DNA from: Nocardiopsis endophytica
GTDB lineage: Bacteria > Actinomycetota > Actinomycetes > Streptosporangiales > Streptosporangiaceae
DNA length: 64,000 nt
Direction: 5' to 3'
NCBI RefSeq assembly: GCF_027706725.1
Contig: NZ_JAQFWQ010000016.1
Span: forward strand, 1-64,000
Below, in pieces: positions 32,223 to 40,970 of the stretch. The notes under the pieces were generated by a model. The model did not search any database. It was not told the origin of the DNA and was given only the letters and a program-made list of their open reading frames with translations. The translations under genes and the position numbers were made by a program. The number at the start of each line of letters is the position of its first letter. Positions within the stretch are counted from its first letter, which is position 1.

Positions 32223-33287
32223 ATGGCCACCAACACACCAGACCGCGCCCGCGTCCGACTCGACGACATCTCCTCCCGCGCCTACGAGCACCCGGCCGAC
32301 CGCGGCGCCCTGGTCGCCCTGCGGTCGCTGCGCGGCTTCGACGAGGTCTTCCGCAAACTCTCGGGGCTGTTCAACGAGCGCGCGCTGCGCCTGATGTTCC
32401 TGTCCGGCGCCGTGCGGGTCGGGGAGCGCCAGTTCCCCGACGTGCACGACTACGTGCGCGACGCCGCGTACGTGCTCGACCTCAAGGAGGTCCCCGAGCT
32501 CTACATCAAGATGGACCCCAAGCCCAACGCCATGGCGATCGGCAGCCAGAAGCCGTTCATCGTCATGACCAGCGGGCTGTTCGACCTCCTCGACGCCGAG
32601 GAGCAGCGCTTCGTGGTCGGCCACGAGGTCGGGCACATCCTGTCCGGCCACGCCGTCTACCGCACCATGCTCCTGGCGCTGATCAACCTGGCCGCGCGCG
32701 TGGCCTGGATCCCGCTGGGCTACATCGGCCTGCGCGCCATCGTCGCCGCCCTGGAGGAGTGGTACCGCAAGTCCGAGCTGTCCTGTGACCGCGCGGGCCT
32801 GCTCTCCGCCCAGGACCCCGACGCCGCCAAGCGCGCGCTGATGAAGATGGCCGGCGGCTCGCGCCTGGCCGAGATGAACACCGACGCCTTCCTGGAGCAG
32901 GCCAAGGAGTACGACGAGGGGGGCGACGCGCGCGACAGCCTGCTGAAGCTGATGAGCCTGATCGGCACCACGCACCCCTTCGCCGTGGTGCGCACCGCCG
33001 AGCTGCACCGCTGGATCGAGGACGGCTCGTACCGCACCATCCTCGCCGGGGACTACCCGCGCCGCGCCACCGACAAGGACGCCTCGGTCAGCGAGGAGGC
33101 GCGCAACGCCGCCAACTCCTACAAGCAGTCCTGGGAGCGCTCCTCGGACCCGCTGGTGGGCATGGTGCGCGACGTCGCCGGGACCGCCGCCAACGCGGGC
33201 GGCAAGATCTTCGACACGGTCGCCGAGCGCTGGAAGAGCGCCGGGGGCCGGGGCGGGTCCGACAGCGGGCAGAGCAGCCGGAACTGA
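32223..33287 (+). CDS. M48-family zinc metallopeptidase
   Basis: The 354-residue protein contains the zinc motif HEVGH near residue 138 and the downstream Glu ligand in SELSCDRAG, typical of M48 peptidases. A hydrophobic segment ([28 protein letters not shown]) between them would anchor it in the membrane, as in HtpX, although only one or two segments are present. The last 60 residues are polar and variable. HtpX-like enzymes degrade faulty membrane proteins; the role here is an inference. It lies divergent from nadD and is inserted, with the methyltransferase, between nadD and proA. Confidence 0.87.
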   Translation: MATNTPDRARVRLDDISSRAYEHPADRGALVALRSLRGFDEVFRKLSGLFNERALRLMFLSGAVRVGERQFPDVHDYVRDAAYVLDLKEVPELYIKMDPKPNAMAIGSQKPFIVMTSGLFDLLDAEEQRFVVGHEVGHILSGHAVYRTMLLALINLAARVAWIPLGYIGLRAIVAALEEWYRKSELSCDRAGLLSAQDPDAAKRALMKMAGGSRLAEMNTDAFLEQAKEYDEGGDARDSLLKLMSLIGTTHPFAVVRTAELHRWIEDGSYRTILAGDYPRRATDKDASVSEEARNAANSYKQSWERSSDPLVGMVRDVAGTAANAGGKIFDTVAERWKSAGGRGGSDSGQSSRN

Positions 33288-33353
33288 CGGGCCGCATCCC
33301 CGCCGCCGGTACGGCGCCGCCGGTACGGGCGCCGTCGTCACGGCGCACGGCAG

Positions 33354-33391
33354 GGGGTGCGGGCCCGCCGGTCCCGACCGGCCCGCACCCC
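33354..33391. terminator. Strong hairpin between M48 and methyltransferase genes
   Basis: GGGGTGCGGG (33354-33363) pairs with CCCGCACCCC (33382-33391), and the inner CCGGTC/GACCGG extends the stem after a small bulge. It lies between two convergent genes. Confidence 0.7.
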
Positions 33392-33418
33392 GCCGCGCGC
33401 CGCCCCTCGCCCGCGCGC

Positions 33419-34234
33419 TCAGTCCTTGCGCGCCACTCCCCCGGTCATGAAGCGCGCCGCGATGGAGGTGCTGTCCGGGACGATGCCGTCCGGGCGCCAC
33501 AGCGGCAGCGGGACGAGCCCGGGCGCGAGCAGCTCCATTCCGTCGAAGTAGGCCATCAGCTCCTCGAAGGTGCGCACCCGGCCGGTGCCGAGCTGGCTCA
33601 GCAGCACCCGCTCCAGCTCCACGCTCTCCGGGGCGTCGCCCAGGCGGGTGAAGTTGGTGATGAAGAAGTACGACCCGGGGACGGCCGCGTCCCGGAACGC
33701 CGCGACGATGCCGTTGGGGTCCTCCTCGTCGAGGATGTGGTGCAGGATGCCGCACAGCATCACGCACACCGGCCGGTCGAAGTCGATGAGCTCGCGCACC
33801 TCGGGGTGGTCGATCACCGAGCGCGGGTCGCGGATGTCGCCGGTCACGACGTGGGTGTAGGCGTTCTCCGCCAGGATGGCGTGGCCGTGCGCCGACACAA
33901 GCGGGTCGATGTCGACGTAGACCACGCGCGCCGCCGGGTTCGACTGCTGGGCCACCTCGTGGGTGTTGCGCGCGGTGGGCAGCCCCGACCCCAGGTCGAG
34001 GAACTGGTCGATGCCCTGCTCGGCGGCCAGGTGGCGGACGACCCGGTGCAGGATCTCCCGGTTGTGCCGGGCGATCTCCTTGAGCTCGGGCATGACCTCC
34101 AGGCTGGCCTGGGCCACCTGGCGGTCGATGGCGTAATTGTCCTTGCCGTCGAGCATGACGTCGTAGACGCGGGCGGCCGTGGGCACCCCGCTGTCGAACG
34201 TCGATCCGGACTGCGGGTGCTGATCGGTGGTCAT
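33419..34234 (-). CDS. SAM-dependent methyltransferase, DUF574 type
   Basis: This 271-residue protein belongs to the actinobacterial DUF574 methyltransferase-like family. The opening FDSGVPTAARVYDVMLDGKDN is diagnostic. The SAM-binding glycine loop is FLDLGSGLPT, followed by VVYVDIDPLV and GDIRDP. The family is large in actinomycetes and its substrates are mostly unknown. I take the ATG at 34234 with GGGAG upstream; a second ATG at 34276 is possible. It is the only gene of its kind here and is convergent with the M48 gene. Confidence 0.87.
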   Translation of the reverse strand: MTTDQHPQSGSTFDSGVPTAARVYDVMLDGKDNYAIDRQVAQASLEVMPELKEIARHNREILHRVVRHLAAEQGIDQFLDLGSGLPTARNTHEVAQQSNPAARVVYVDIDPLVSAHGHAILAENAYTHVVTGDIRDPRSVIDHPEVRELIDFDRPVCVMLCGILHHILDEEDPNGIVAAFRDAAVPGSYFFITNFTRLGDAPESVELERVLLSQLGTGRVRTFEELMAYFDGMELLAPGLVPLPLWRPDGIVPDSTSIAARFMTGGVARKD

Positions 34235-34556
34235 GGGGGGCTCCCGGAAACGTGAAAAGTCCTGCTGTTCCGGCATCGTAGTGCCTCACGGGGCCGCAGT
34301 GACCGGCACCCGGCCGCGGTCGCCCCGCCCCGCCCGGCCGACTCCCGGTGACCGGCCGCCGACACAGAGCGCTCACCTGCGGACACGCGCCCGCACGGCA
34401 TGGCGCCGGCCGCAGGACCGGGGATCCGCGCCGATGCCGGCCCTGCCGCTGCCGGTCCTGCCGCCCGGCCCGTCGTCTCCGCCCGGCGGGCGAAGACGAC
34501 GGCGGGGCCCACCGCGGCGACGCGCGGCGGACCCCGCCGGCCCCTGGGCGCGCCGC
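34235..34556. other. Intergenic region between methyltransferase and proA
   Basis: The 322 bases hold the methyltransferase promoter at the left side and the proA terminator at 34501-34538. I see no other conserved element or coding frame. Confidence 0.5.
34501..34538 (-). terminator. proA terminator hairpin
   Basis: GGCGGGG (34501-34507) and CCCCGCC (34532-34538) form the outer stem and CCGC/GCGG extends it inside. It begins 20 bases after the proA stop on the minus strand. Confidence 0.6.
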
Positions 34557-35813
34557 TCAGCGCACCTGGCCGTCCCCGGTGACGATGTACTTGGTGGAGG
34601 TCATCTCCCGCAACCCCATCGGCCCGCGGGCGTGCAGCTTCTGGGTTGAAATGCCGATCTCCGCGCCGAAGCCGAACTCCCCGCCGTCGGTGAACCGGGT
34701 CGAGGCGTTCACCATGACCGCGGCCGAGTCGACGCGCGAGGTGAAGCGGCGCGCCGCCGCCTGCGAGTCGGTGACGATGGCCTCGGTGTGCCCCGTGGAG
34801 TAGGCCCGGATGTGCGCCATCGCCTCGTCCAGGGTGCCGACCACCTTCACCGCCAGGTCCATCGACAGGTACTCGGTGGCCCAGTCGTCCTCGGTGGCGG
34901 GCACGGCCCGGTCGTCGACGGCGCGCACCCGGTCGTCCCCGTGCACGGTCACGCCCAGGTCGCCGATCTCCCGCAGGAACCGCGGCAGGAAGCGGTCGGC
35001 GATCCCCTCGTGCACCAGCAGCGTCTCGGCGGCGTTGCACACCGACACCCGCTGGGCCTTGGCGTTGACCGCGATGGCCACCGCCTTGTCCAGGTCCGCG
35101 TGCTCATCGATGTAGACGTGGCAGTTCCCGGCGCCGGTCTCGATGACGGGCACCGTGGAGTCGCGCACCACGGCTTGGATGAGGTTGGCGCCGCCGCGCG
35201 GGATGAGCACGTCGACCAGACCCCGGGCGCTCATGAGCGCCTGCGCCGAGTCGCGCCCCGAACCGGGCACGAGCTGCACGGCGTCGGCGGGGACACCGGT
35301 CTTCTCCAAGGCGCCCCGGATGACCTCCACGATGCGGGTGTTGGAGGAGTAGGCCGAGGAGGAGCCCCGGAGCAGGGCGGCGTTCCCGCTCTTGAGGCAC
35401 AGCGCCGCCGCGTCGGCGGTGACGTTGGGGCGGCCCTCGTAGATGATCCCGACGACGCCCAGCGGCACCCGGATCTGGCGCAGCTCCAGGCCGTTGGGCA
35501 GGGTGGAGCCGAAGACGACCTCGCCGACGGGGTCGGGCAGGTCGGCGACGGCGCGGACCGCGTCGGCGACGGCAGAGACGCGCTCCTCGGTGAGGGCGAG
35601 GCGGTCCAGGTAGGCCTCGGTCTCACCGGCGGCGCGCGCCCGGTCGAGGTCCTCGGCGTTGGCGGCGACGATCGAGGCGGCCTCGGCGACCAGCGCGTCG
35701 GCGACCGCGGCCAGGGCCTCGTCCTTGTCCGCCCGGCTCATCGGTGCGAGGTCGGCCGCGGCGTCCTTGGCCCTTCGGGCGGCGTCGTGCACCTCGCGCT
35801 CGGTGTTGCTCAT
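34557..35813 (-). CDS. proA: Gamma-glutamyl phosphate reductase
   Basis: The 418-residue ProA reduces gamma-glutamyl phosphate with NADPH, the second step of proline synthesis. It shows [36 protein letters not shown], the catalytic Cys in [14 protein letters not shown], and the C-terminal [23 protein letters not shown]. The length is normal. The ATG at 35813 ([16 protein letters not shown]) is chosen, because the upstream frame runs into a palindromic repeat. It is separated from proB by 265 bases holding two large hairpins, so coupling with proB is looser than usual. Confidence 0.96.
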   Translation of the reverse strand: MSNTEREVHDAARRAKDAAADLAPMSRADKDEALAAVADALVAEAASIVAANAEDLDRARAAGETEAYLDRLALTEERVSAVADAVRAVADLPDPVGEVVFGSTLPNGLELRQIRVPLGVVGIIYEGRPNVTADAAALCLKSGNAALLRGSSSAYSSNTRIVEVIRGALEKTGVPADAVQLVPGSGRDSAQALMSARGLVDVLIPRGGANLIQAVVRDSTVPVIETGAGNCHVYIDEHADLDKAVAIAVNAKAQRVSVCNAAETLLVHEGIADRFLPRFLREIGDLGVTVHGDDRVRAVDDRAVPATEDDWATEYLSMDLAVKVVGTLDEAMAHIRAYSTGHTEAIVTDSQAAARRFTSRVDSAAVMVNASTRFTDGGEFGFGAEIGISTQKLHARGPMGLREMTSTKYIVTGDGQVR

Positions 35814-35903
35814 CGGGGATTCCGTTCGCTCGGGAATGTCGTGGTCGTGGATCGGGTAGCGGGCCTGCGCCCAGCCTATTCCGGACGCCCCCGCCGGGGT
35901 GGG

Positions 35904-35969
35904 GCGATGATCTCGACGAAGGTGCTGCCAAAACCTCCGGAATGACTGCACTCCCGTCGAGATCATCGC
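35904..35969. repeat. Palindrome of the GATCTCG family, copy C
   Basis: Perfect 15-base arms (35904-35918 and 35955-35969) built on GATGATCTCGACG and its complement flank a 36-base loop. The GATCTCG core relates it to the elements at 1, 35993 and 54464, though the bases after GATCTC differ. Confidence 0.65.
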
Positions 35970-35992
35970 GGAGCGGCGCAGCGCACCCTCCC

Positions 35993-36054
35993 GTTGATCT
36001 CGGGAGAAACGCCCCTAAAACCGCACGTGTAGCGTCGTTTTCCCCGAGATCAAC
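35993..36054. repeat. Palindrome of the GATCTCG family, copy D
   Basis: 19-base arms (35993-36011 and 36036-36054) with two mismatches start with GTTGATCTCGGG and end with CCCGAGATCAAC; the loop has 24 bases. It lies 25 bases past the proB stop and could terminate proB mRNA. Confidence 0.7.
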
Positions 36055-36078
36055 AAGGAAGTGGCGGGTGGGGGGCGG

Positions 36079-37368
36079 CTACGCCGGGGAGCCGCCCGCC
36101 GGGGCCGTCGCCCTCGGGATGCCCGGAGCGTTCCCGCCGTTCGACGCCGCCGTGCTCCCCCCGTCGGCCGACCGGGCGCGGTCCAGCAGCACCATGTCGT
36201 CGCGGTGCACGATCTCGCGCTCGTACTCGGGCCCCATCTCGCGGGCCAGCCACCGGGTGGAGCGCCCCATCAGCATCGGGATCTCCGCGGCGTCGTAGTT
36301 GACCAGCCCGCGGGCCACCGTCCGCCCGTCCTCGTCGCGCAGGTCGACCGGGTCCCCGGCGCTGAACTCGCCCTCGACCTTCACCACGCCGGCGGGCAGC
36401 AGGGAGGCGTGCTCGGCGGCCACCGCCCGCACCGCACCCGGGTCCAGGACCACGGTCCCCCGGCCCGCCGTCGCGTGCGCGAGCCAGAGCTGCCGGGCCG
36501 TCGGCCGCCGCTTGGACGACGCGGTGAACAGCGTGCCCACCGGTTCGCCCGCCAGCGCCGCCCCCGCGTTCGCCGCGGAGGTGAGCACCGTGGGCACCCC
36601 CGCCTCGGTGGCGATGCGCGCCGACTCCAGCTTGGTCACCATCCCGCCGGTGCCGACCCCGCGCCCGCCGGTGCCGCCGACGTCCACCCCGTCCAGGTCG
36701 CCCGCGCCGGACACCCGCGGGATGCGCCGGGTCCCCGGCTTGGCGGGGTTCCCGTCGTAGAGCGCGTCCACGTCGGAGAGCAGCAGCAGCGCCTCGGCCC
36801 GCAGCAGGTGCGCGACCAGGGCGGCCAGGCGGTCGTTGTCGCCGAACCGGATCTCGTGCGTGGCGACGGTGTCGTTCTCGTTGACGATGGGCACGCCGCC
36901 CATGTCGAGCAGCCGCCGCAGGGTGCGCTGGGCGTTGCGGTACTGCACCCGCCGCATCAGGTCCTCCACGGTGAGGAGCACCTGCGCGGCGGTCAGGCCG
37001 TGGCGCGCGAACGCGCCCGTGTAGTGGGCCACCAGCAGCCCCTGGCCGACGCTGGCCGCGGCCTGCTGGGTGGCCAGGTCCCGGGGGCGGGCGGCCAGCC
37101 CGAGCGGGCCCATGCCCGCGGCGACCGCGCCCGAGGAGACCAGCACCAGCTCGGTCCCGGCGGCGCGGCGGCGCGCCAGCACGTCGGTCAGCTCGGCGAT
37201 GCGGTCGGTGTCGATGTGCCCGTCGGGGGTGGTCAGCGACGAGGAGCCGACCTTGACCACCACGCGCCGCGCTGCGCGCAGTTCCCCCCGGGCGCCTCCC
37301 GGGGTCCCGCCCCCGGAGACCCCGGAGGCGCTGTCCCTGTTCTGCCCTGCTGTGCCTTCCTGGTGCAC
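36079..37368 (-). CDS. proB: Glutamate 5-kinase with PUA domain
   Basis: The 429-residue ProB phosphorylates glutamate, the first step of proline synthesis. The kinase part (about 33-290) has VVVKVGSSSLTTPDG, LVSSGAVAAG, NENDTVATHEIRFGDND and GTGGMVTKLESARIA. The C-terminal part (about 310-385; GTVVLDPGAVRAVAAEHASLLPAGV) is a PUA domain. About 32 residues at the N-terminus and 30 at the C-terminus are low-complexity additions. The annotated start is a GTG; a start nearer RRVVVKVG is possible. It follows obgE by 68 bases. Confidence 0.95.
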   Translation of the reverse strand: MHQEGTAGQNRDSASGVSGGGTPGGARGELRAARRVVVKVGSSSLTTPDGHIDTDRIAELTDVLARRRAAGTELVLVSSGAVAAGMGPLGLAARPRDLATQQAAASVGQGLLVAHYTGAFARHGLTAAQVLLTVEDLMRRVQYRNAQRTLRRLLDMGGVPIVNENDTVATHEIRFGDNDRLAALVAHLLRAEALLLLSDVDALYDGNPAKPGTRRIPRVSGAGDLDGVDVGGTGGRGVGTGGMVTKLESARIATEAGVPTVLTSAANAGAALAGEPVGTLFTASSKRRPTARQLWLAHATAGRGTVVLDPGAVRAVAAEHASLLPAGVVKVEGEFSAGDPVDLRDEDGRTVARGLVNYDAAEIPMLMGRSTRWLAREMGPEYEREIVHRDDMVLLDRARSADGGSTAASNGGNAPGIPRATAPAGGSPA

Positions 37369-37436
37369 GGCGGACGACTTCCCATCTGTGTCGATCGTCG
37401 AAGCGGCCGGGCGTCTGCCACCTCGCCCGCGCGGCG

Positions 37437-38807
37437 TCAGCCCAGCCGGGAGTCGCTGCCGCGCGGGCCGATCGGGGCCTGGTCGGAGTCGATGCCCGGT
37501 GCCCAGTCGAAGACCACGGAGTCCTCCTCGGTGCCGATGTAGACCTCGGCCCCCGCGGTGGCGCCCGCCTTGGCGAGGGCGTCCTCGATGCCGAGCCGGT
37601 CGAGGCGCTCGGCCAGGTAGCCGACGGCCTCCTCGTTGGAGAAGTCAGTCTGGCGGACCCAGCGCTCCGGCTTGGTGCCGCGGATCCGGAAGATGTTGTC
37701 GCCCAGGGAGACGACCTCGAACGAGGCCTCGCCGATCTCGCGGGGGCGCAGGACCACCCGGGTGGGCTCGGGCTCGGGCCGGGCGGCACGGGCGCGGGCG
37801 ACCTCGTCGCCCATGGCGAAGGCCAGCTCGCGCAGGCCCTCCCGGCTGGCGGCGGAGACCTCCAGCACCTTCAGGCCGCGCTCCTCCAGCATGGGGCGCA
37901 CGATCTCGGCCAGGTCGCGGGCGTCGGGCACGTCGATCTTGTTCAGGACGACCAGGCGGGGCCGGTCGGACAGGTCGACCTCCATCAGCTCGCCGTAGGC
38001 GGCCAGCTCGGCCTCCAGGGCGTCGAGGTCGCGGACCGGGTCGCGGTCGGGGTCGTAGGTGGCGGTCATGCAGTCCAGGACGTGCACGAGGGTGGAGCAC
38101 CGCTCGATGTGCCGCAGGAAGTTCATGCCCAGGCCGCGCCCCTGGCTGGCCCCGGGGATGAGGCCGGGGACGTCGGCGACGACGTACTGCACCTCGCCGG
38201 AGTCGACGACGCCGAGGTTGGGGATCAGCGTGGTGAACGGGTAGTCGGCGATCTTGGGCTTGGCCGCCGACAGGGCCGCGATGAGCGAGGACTTGCCCGC
38301 GCTGGGGAAGCCGACCAGGCCGACGTCGGCGATGGTCTTGATCTCCAGGCGCACGTCGGCCGACAGGCCCTCCTCGCCCTTGAGGGCGAACCCGGGGGCC
38401 TTGCGCTTGGGCGAGGCGAGCGCGGCGTTGCCGAGGCCGCCCGCGCCGCCGTCGGCCAGCACGAGCCGGGTCCCGGCGCCGACGAGGTCGGCGATGACCT
38501 CGCCGTCCGCACCGGTGACGACGGTGCCGTCGGGGACGGGCAGGACCAGGTCGTCGCCGTTGGCGCCGTTGCGGTTGCCGCCCTTGCCGGGCGTGCCGTT
38601 CCCGGCCCGGCGGTGGGGGCGGCGCTGGTATTCCAGGAGGGTGGCGATCTGCGGGTCGACCTCCAGGACGATGTCGCCGCCGCGCCCGCCGTTGCCGCCG
38701 TCGGGGCCGCCGAGGGGCTTGAACTTCTCCCGGTGGATGGAGGCACAGCCGTGCCCGCCGTCACCGGCCTTGACGTGCAAGGCCGCTTCGTCGACGAAAT
38801 CGGGCAT
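37437..38807 (-). CDS. obgE: GTPase Obg/CgtA
   Basis: The 456-residue ribosome-assembly GTPase has the Gly-rich Obg fold (1-158; [17 protein letters not shown]), the G domain with Walker [10 protein letters not shown] (166-174), [14 protein letters not shown] and VSAASREG, and the C-terminal OCT domain (about 350-430; [23 protein letters not shown]). It helps 50S maturation and the stringent and growth responses. The start at 38807 begins MPDFVDEA, the family norm; the longer frame to 38915 is ignored. In most actinomycetes obgE directly follows rpmA; here a CRISPR array separates them. Confidence 0.97.
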   Translation of the reverse strand: MPDFVDEAALHVKAGDGGHGCASIHREKFKPLGGPDGGNGGRGGDIVLEVDPQIATLLEYQRRPHRRAGNGTPGKGGNRNGANGDDLVLPVPDGTVVTGADGEVIADLVGAGTRLVLADGGAGGLGNAALASPKRKAPGFALKGEEGLSADVRLEIKTIADVGLVGFPSAGKSSLIAALSAAKPKIADYPFTTLIPNLGVVDSGEVQYVVADVPGLIPGASQGRGLGMNFLRHIERCSTLVHVLDCMTATYDPDRDPVRDLDALEAELAAYGELMEVDLSDRPRLVVLNKIDVPDARDLAEIVRPMLEERGLKVLEVSAASREGLRELAFAMGDEVARARAARPEPEPTRVVLRPREIGEASFEVVSLGDNIFRIRGTKPERWVRQTDFSNEEAVGYLAERLDRLGIEDALAKAGATAGAEVYIGTEEDSVVFDWAPGIDSDQAPIGPRGSDSRLG

Positions 38808-39030
38808 GTGCCTGGTTCTCCCCGTGTCGCGCCGGCGCGCACTCCGGCGCGCGGTTCCTGCCGTGTGAAAGCCCTCGACCCGCCGGTCCGATCCGGGCGG
38901 GGAGGAATGATCCACCGCTCACCACTCTAGACGGTCGGGCCGACCGACGGCGAAGGCATGGGCGGGAGGGAGACCGATCACACCGTGGGGGCGGGGTGTG
39001 ATGCCGGACGGCGCCCGTCGGACGGCCCCC

Positions 39031-39996
39031 GGCGCTTCCCCGCGCGTGCGGGGCTCCCGACCGACCCGACGCCCATCCACACGGAGGCCGACAAGGGTCC
39101 ATCCCCGCATGTGCGGGGCATTCAAGGACAGCCAGGCTGACGTGAACTAGGTTCCATCCCCGCCTGTGCAGGGAGTGCGGGGGACCGCCCGCACCGGTGA
39201 ACACGGTGGTCGGGTGGCCCATGGTGGTGAACGTGCTGCTCGTGGTCAATATGTGGCCATCCCCGTCCGAGCGGGGAGAACGGAGGCCCTCGCCAAGCGG
39301 GTCCTACCGAAGGGTCCATCCCCGCGTCGCGGGGCAGCCAGTCTTCACGATCCTCACAGAGACGATCGGCGGTCCATCCCCGTCACGCGGGGAGCGGTCC
39401 ATGTGCGTGAACGTCGTCGTCGGGTCCTTCCTGGTTCCATCCCCGTGCACATGGGTGGCAGAAGGCTATCGATCAAGGCGGTCCATCCCCATACGTGCAG
39501 GGCGCACCGAGGTCTTCGCCCACCCGATCGAGACGGCGGGTCCATCCCCGCGCGGGCGGGGCCTACCTCTGCAGTCGTTCCAGGGGTCGTTCTCGATCGC
39601 GGGTCCATCCCCGCGCGTGCGGGGTAGCGGGCCGTCGGAAGGATCTTCGTCGAGGAGCAGCGGGGTCCATCCCCGCGCGGGCGGGGAGCACGGAGTCGGC
39701 GAACTCAGCGAGACGTCGGTGACGGGTCCATCCCCGCGCGTGCGGGGAGCACCCATCCACCAGGGGCGCCTTCCCGCCATCCGCGGGTCCATCCCCGCGC
39801 GTGCGGGGAGCACGGTGTCGGGTCGGCTAGTCGTCCTCGGCGGTCGGGTCCATCCCCGCGCGGGCGGGGAGCACCCCCGCGACGTCGGGGACTTGTGGGC
39901 AAGGCCGGGTCCATCCCCGCGCGGGCGGGGAGCACTCGACAGCGCGGAGCTGGCCGCCGAGATCGTGCGGTCCATCCCCGCGCGGGCGGGGAGCAC
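39031..39996 (-). CRISPR. Orphan CRISPR array with type I-E-like repeats, decayed at its left end
   Basis: Repeats are 28 bases: they begin GGTCCATCCCCGC and end GCGGGGAGCAC on the plus strand, with an inner CCCCGC/GCGGGG stem. Regular units start at 39969, 39908, 39847, 39786, 39725 and 39664 (period 61, spacers 33), then 39602 and 39539 with changed ends. About eight more decayed units start near 39480, 39434, 39371, 39313, 39254, 39151, 39096 and 39031. Two repeat versions differ at the loop base (G or T). Type I-E repeats run GTGCTCCCC...GGATGGACC in the transcript sense, so the array should be read leftward with its leader on the right. No cas gene is in the window. Confidence 0.93.
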
Positions 39997-40069
39997 TCTC
40001 GTTGACCTGGGGCGTTCCCTCCCGGCACTGCCCTCTCATGCCACTTCGCACTCCCCCATCATCCACGAA
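39997..40069 (-). promoter_or_regulatory. Candidate CRISPR leader
   Basis: The 73 bases between the first intact repeat and the rpmA terminator are the only space for a leader. The region is not AT-rich and I see no clear promoter, so transcription may depend on read-through from rpmA. Confidence 0.4.
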
Positions 40070-40105
40070 AGGCGGGCCGGAAGGGTCCCCCCTTCCAACC
40101 CGCCT
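40070..40105 (-). terminator. rpmA terminator
   Basis: AGGCGGG (40070-40076) with CCCGCCT (40099-40105) and GGAAGGG (40079-40085) with CCCTTCC (40090-40096) form a two-part stem with a short loop, followed on the minus strand by TTCG. It lies 35 bases past rpmA and before the CRISPR leader. Confidence 0.75.
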
Positions 40106-40139
40106 CTACGCGGAATGCTCCGTCTCGCGGCGCGCCTGG

Positions 40140-40400
40140 TTACTCGGCGACGGCCGGTACGATGCTGACGGCCTTGCGGCCGCGCCGGTTGCCGAACTCG
40201 ACCTTGCCCTCGACCAGCGCGAACAGGGTGTCGTCGCCACCGCGGCCGACGTTGTCGCCGGGGTGGAACTTCGTCCCGCGCTGGCGGATCAGGATCTCGC
40301 CGGCCTTGACGGACTGGCCGCCGAAGCGCTTGACACCGAGCCGCTTAGCGTTGGAGTCGCGCCCGTTACGGCTGGACGATGCGCCCTTCTTGTGTGCCAT
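40140..40400 (-). CDS. rpmA: 50S ribosomal protein bL27
   Basis: The 86-residue L27 starts [29 protein letters not shown], the standard form without an N-terminal propeptide, and contains [16 protein letters not shown]. It sits near the peptidyl transferase centre of the large subunit. It follows rplU by 14 bases and is co-transcribed with it. Confidence 0.98.
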   Translation of the reverse strand: MAHKKGASSSRNGRDSNAKRLGVKRFGGQSVKAGEILIRQRGTKFHPGDNVGRGGDDTLFALVEGKVEFGNRRGRKAVSIVPAVAE

Positions 40401-40414
40401 CGGGGAGCCCTCCT

Positions 40415-40723
40415 CTACTTGGCGATGCCGGTGACGCGGACCCGGGTGTACTTCTGGCGGTGACCCAGGCGCTTCTTGTAACCGGTCTTGTTCTTGTATT
40501 TGATCATGTTGATCTTCGGGCCCTTGGTCTCGCCGAGGACCTCGGCGGTGACCTTGTAGGCGCTCAGCTCGCTGGAGTCGCTGACGACCTTGCCGTCGTC
40601 GACGACCAGCAGCGGCTCCCAGGACACCGTCGAACCGGCCTCCTCGGAGACCCTGTCGATGTTCAAGACGTCATCGACAGACACCTTCTCCTGTCGGCCG
40701 CCCGCTCGCACGATCGCGTACAC
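40415..40723 (-). CDS. rplU: 50S ribosomal protein bL21
   Basis: The 102-residue L21 starts [13 protein letters not shown] after its first residue and ends with the basic [20 protein letters not shown]. The GTG at 40723 is the natural start; AGGAAGAGAG precedes it. The open frame up to 40882 is upstream leader. A hairpin at 40747 lies directly ahead of the ribosome site and could affect translation. Confidence 0.97.
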   Translation of the reverse strand: MYAIVRAGGRQEKVSVDDVLNIDRVSEEAGSTVSWEPLLVVDDGKVVSDSSELSAYKVTAEVLGETKGPKINMIKYKNKTGYKKRLGHRQKYTRVRVTGIAK

Positions 40724-40746
40724 CGGGGAACTCTCTTCCTGCTCGT

Positions 40747-40774
40747 GGACAATCCCCGCCGAGGCGGGGAGTGA
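40747..40774 (-). promoter_or_regulatory. rplU leader hairpin resembling a CRISPR repeat
   Basis: CCCCGC and GCGGGG (with CGAG loop on the plus strand) form a stem 24 bases upstream of rplU, next to its ribosome site. The 28 bases match the CRISPR repeat in this window at 20 positions, in the same orientation. It may be an r-protein leader element or a stray repeat. Confidence 0.5.
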
Positions 40775-40931
40775 AATGCGCTGCTGTTGACCGCAGCCCC
40801 ATACCCACCGGGCTCCCGCTAGGGGGCGTGGGAATCGAAGTCGGGTCTCGGGCGCGCGAACGATAGGGGCGCGCCGACGCACCGACCTTTAGGTTACCAC
40901 CGCCCGGTCGGCACCCGGCACGCCCGGTCGG

Positions 40932-40963
40932 GGGCCGGACCGCAGCGCACCGCGGTCCGGCCC
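40932..40963 (-). terminator. rne terminator
   Basis: Perfect 12-base arms GGGCCGGACCGC (40932-40943) and GCGGTCCGGCCC (40952-40963) flank an 8-base loop. They begin seven bases after the stop codon of the RNase E/G gene on the minus strand. Confidence 0.75.
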
Positions 40964-40970
40964 GCGCCCG

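Noticed and set aside
38908-40139. cas genes next to the CRISPR array
   Set aside because: Flanks are obgE and rpmA; no Cas-like frame fits in the gaps.
39197-40168. 323-codon frame and antisense frames with repeated peptide motifs across the CRISPR region
   Set aside because: The repeated peptides are translations of the 28-base repeats.
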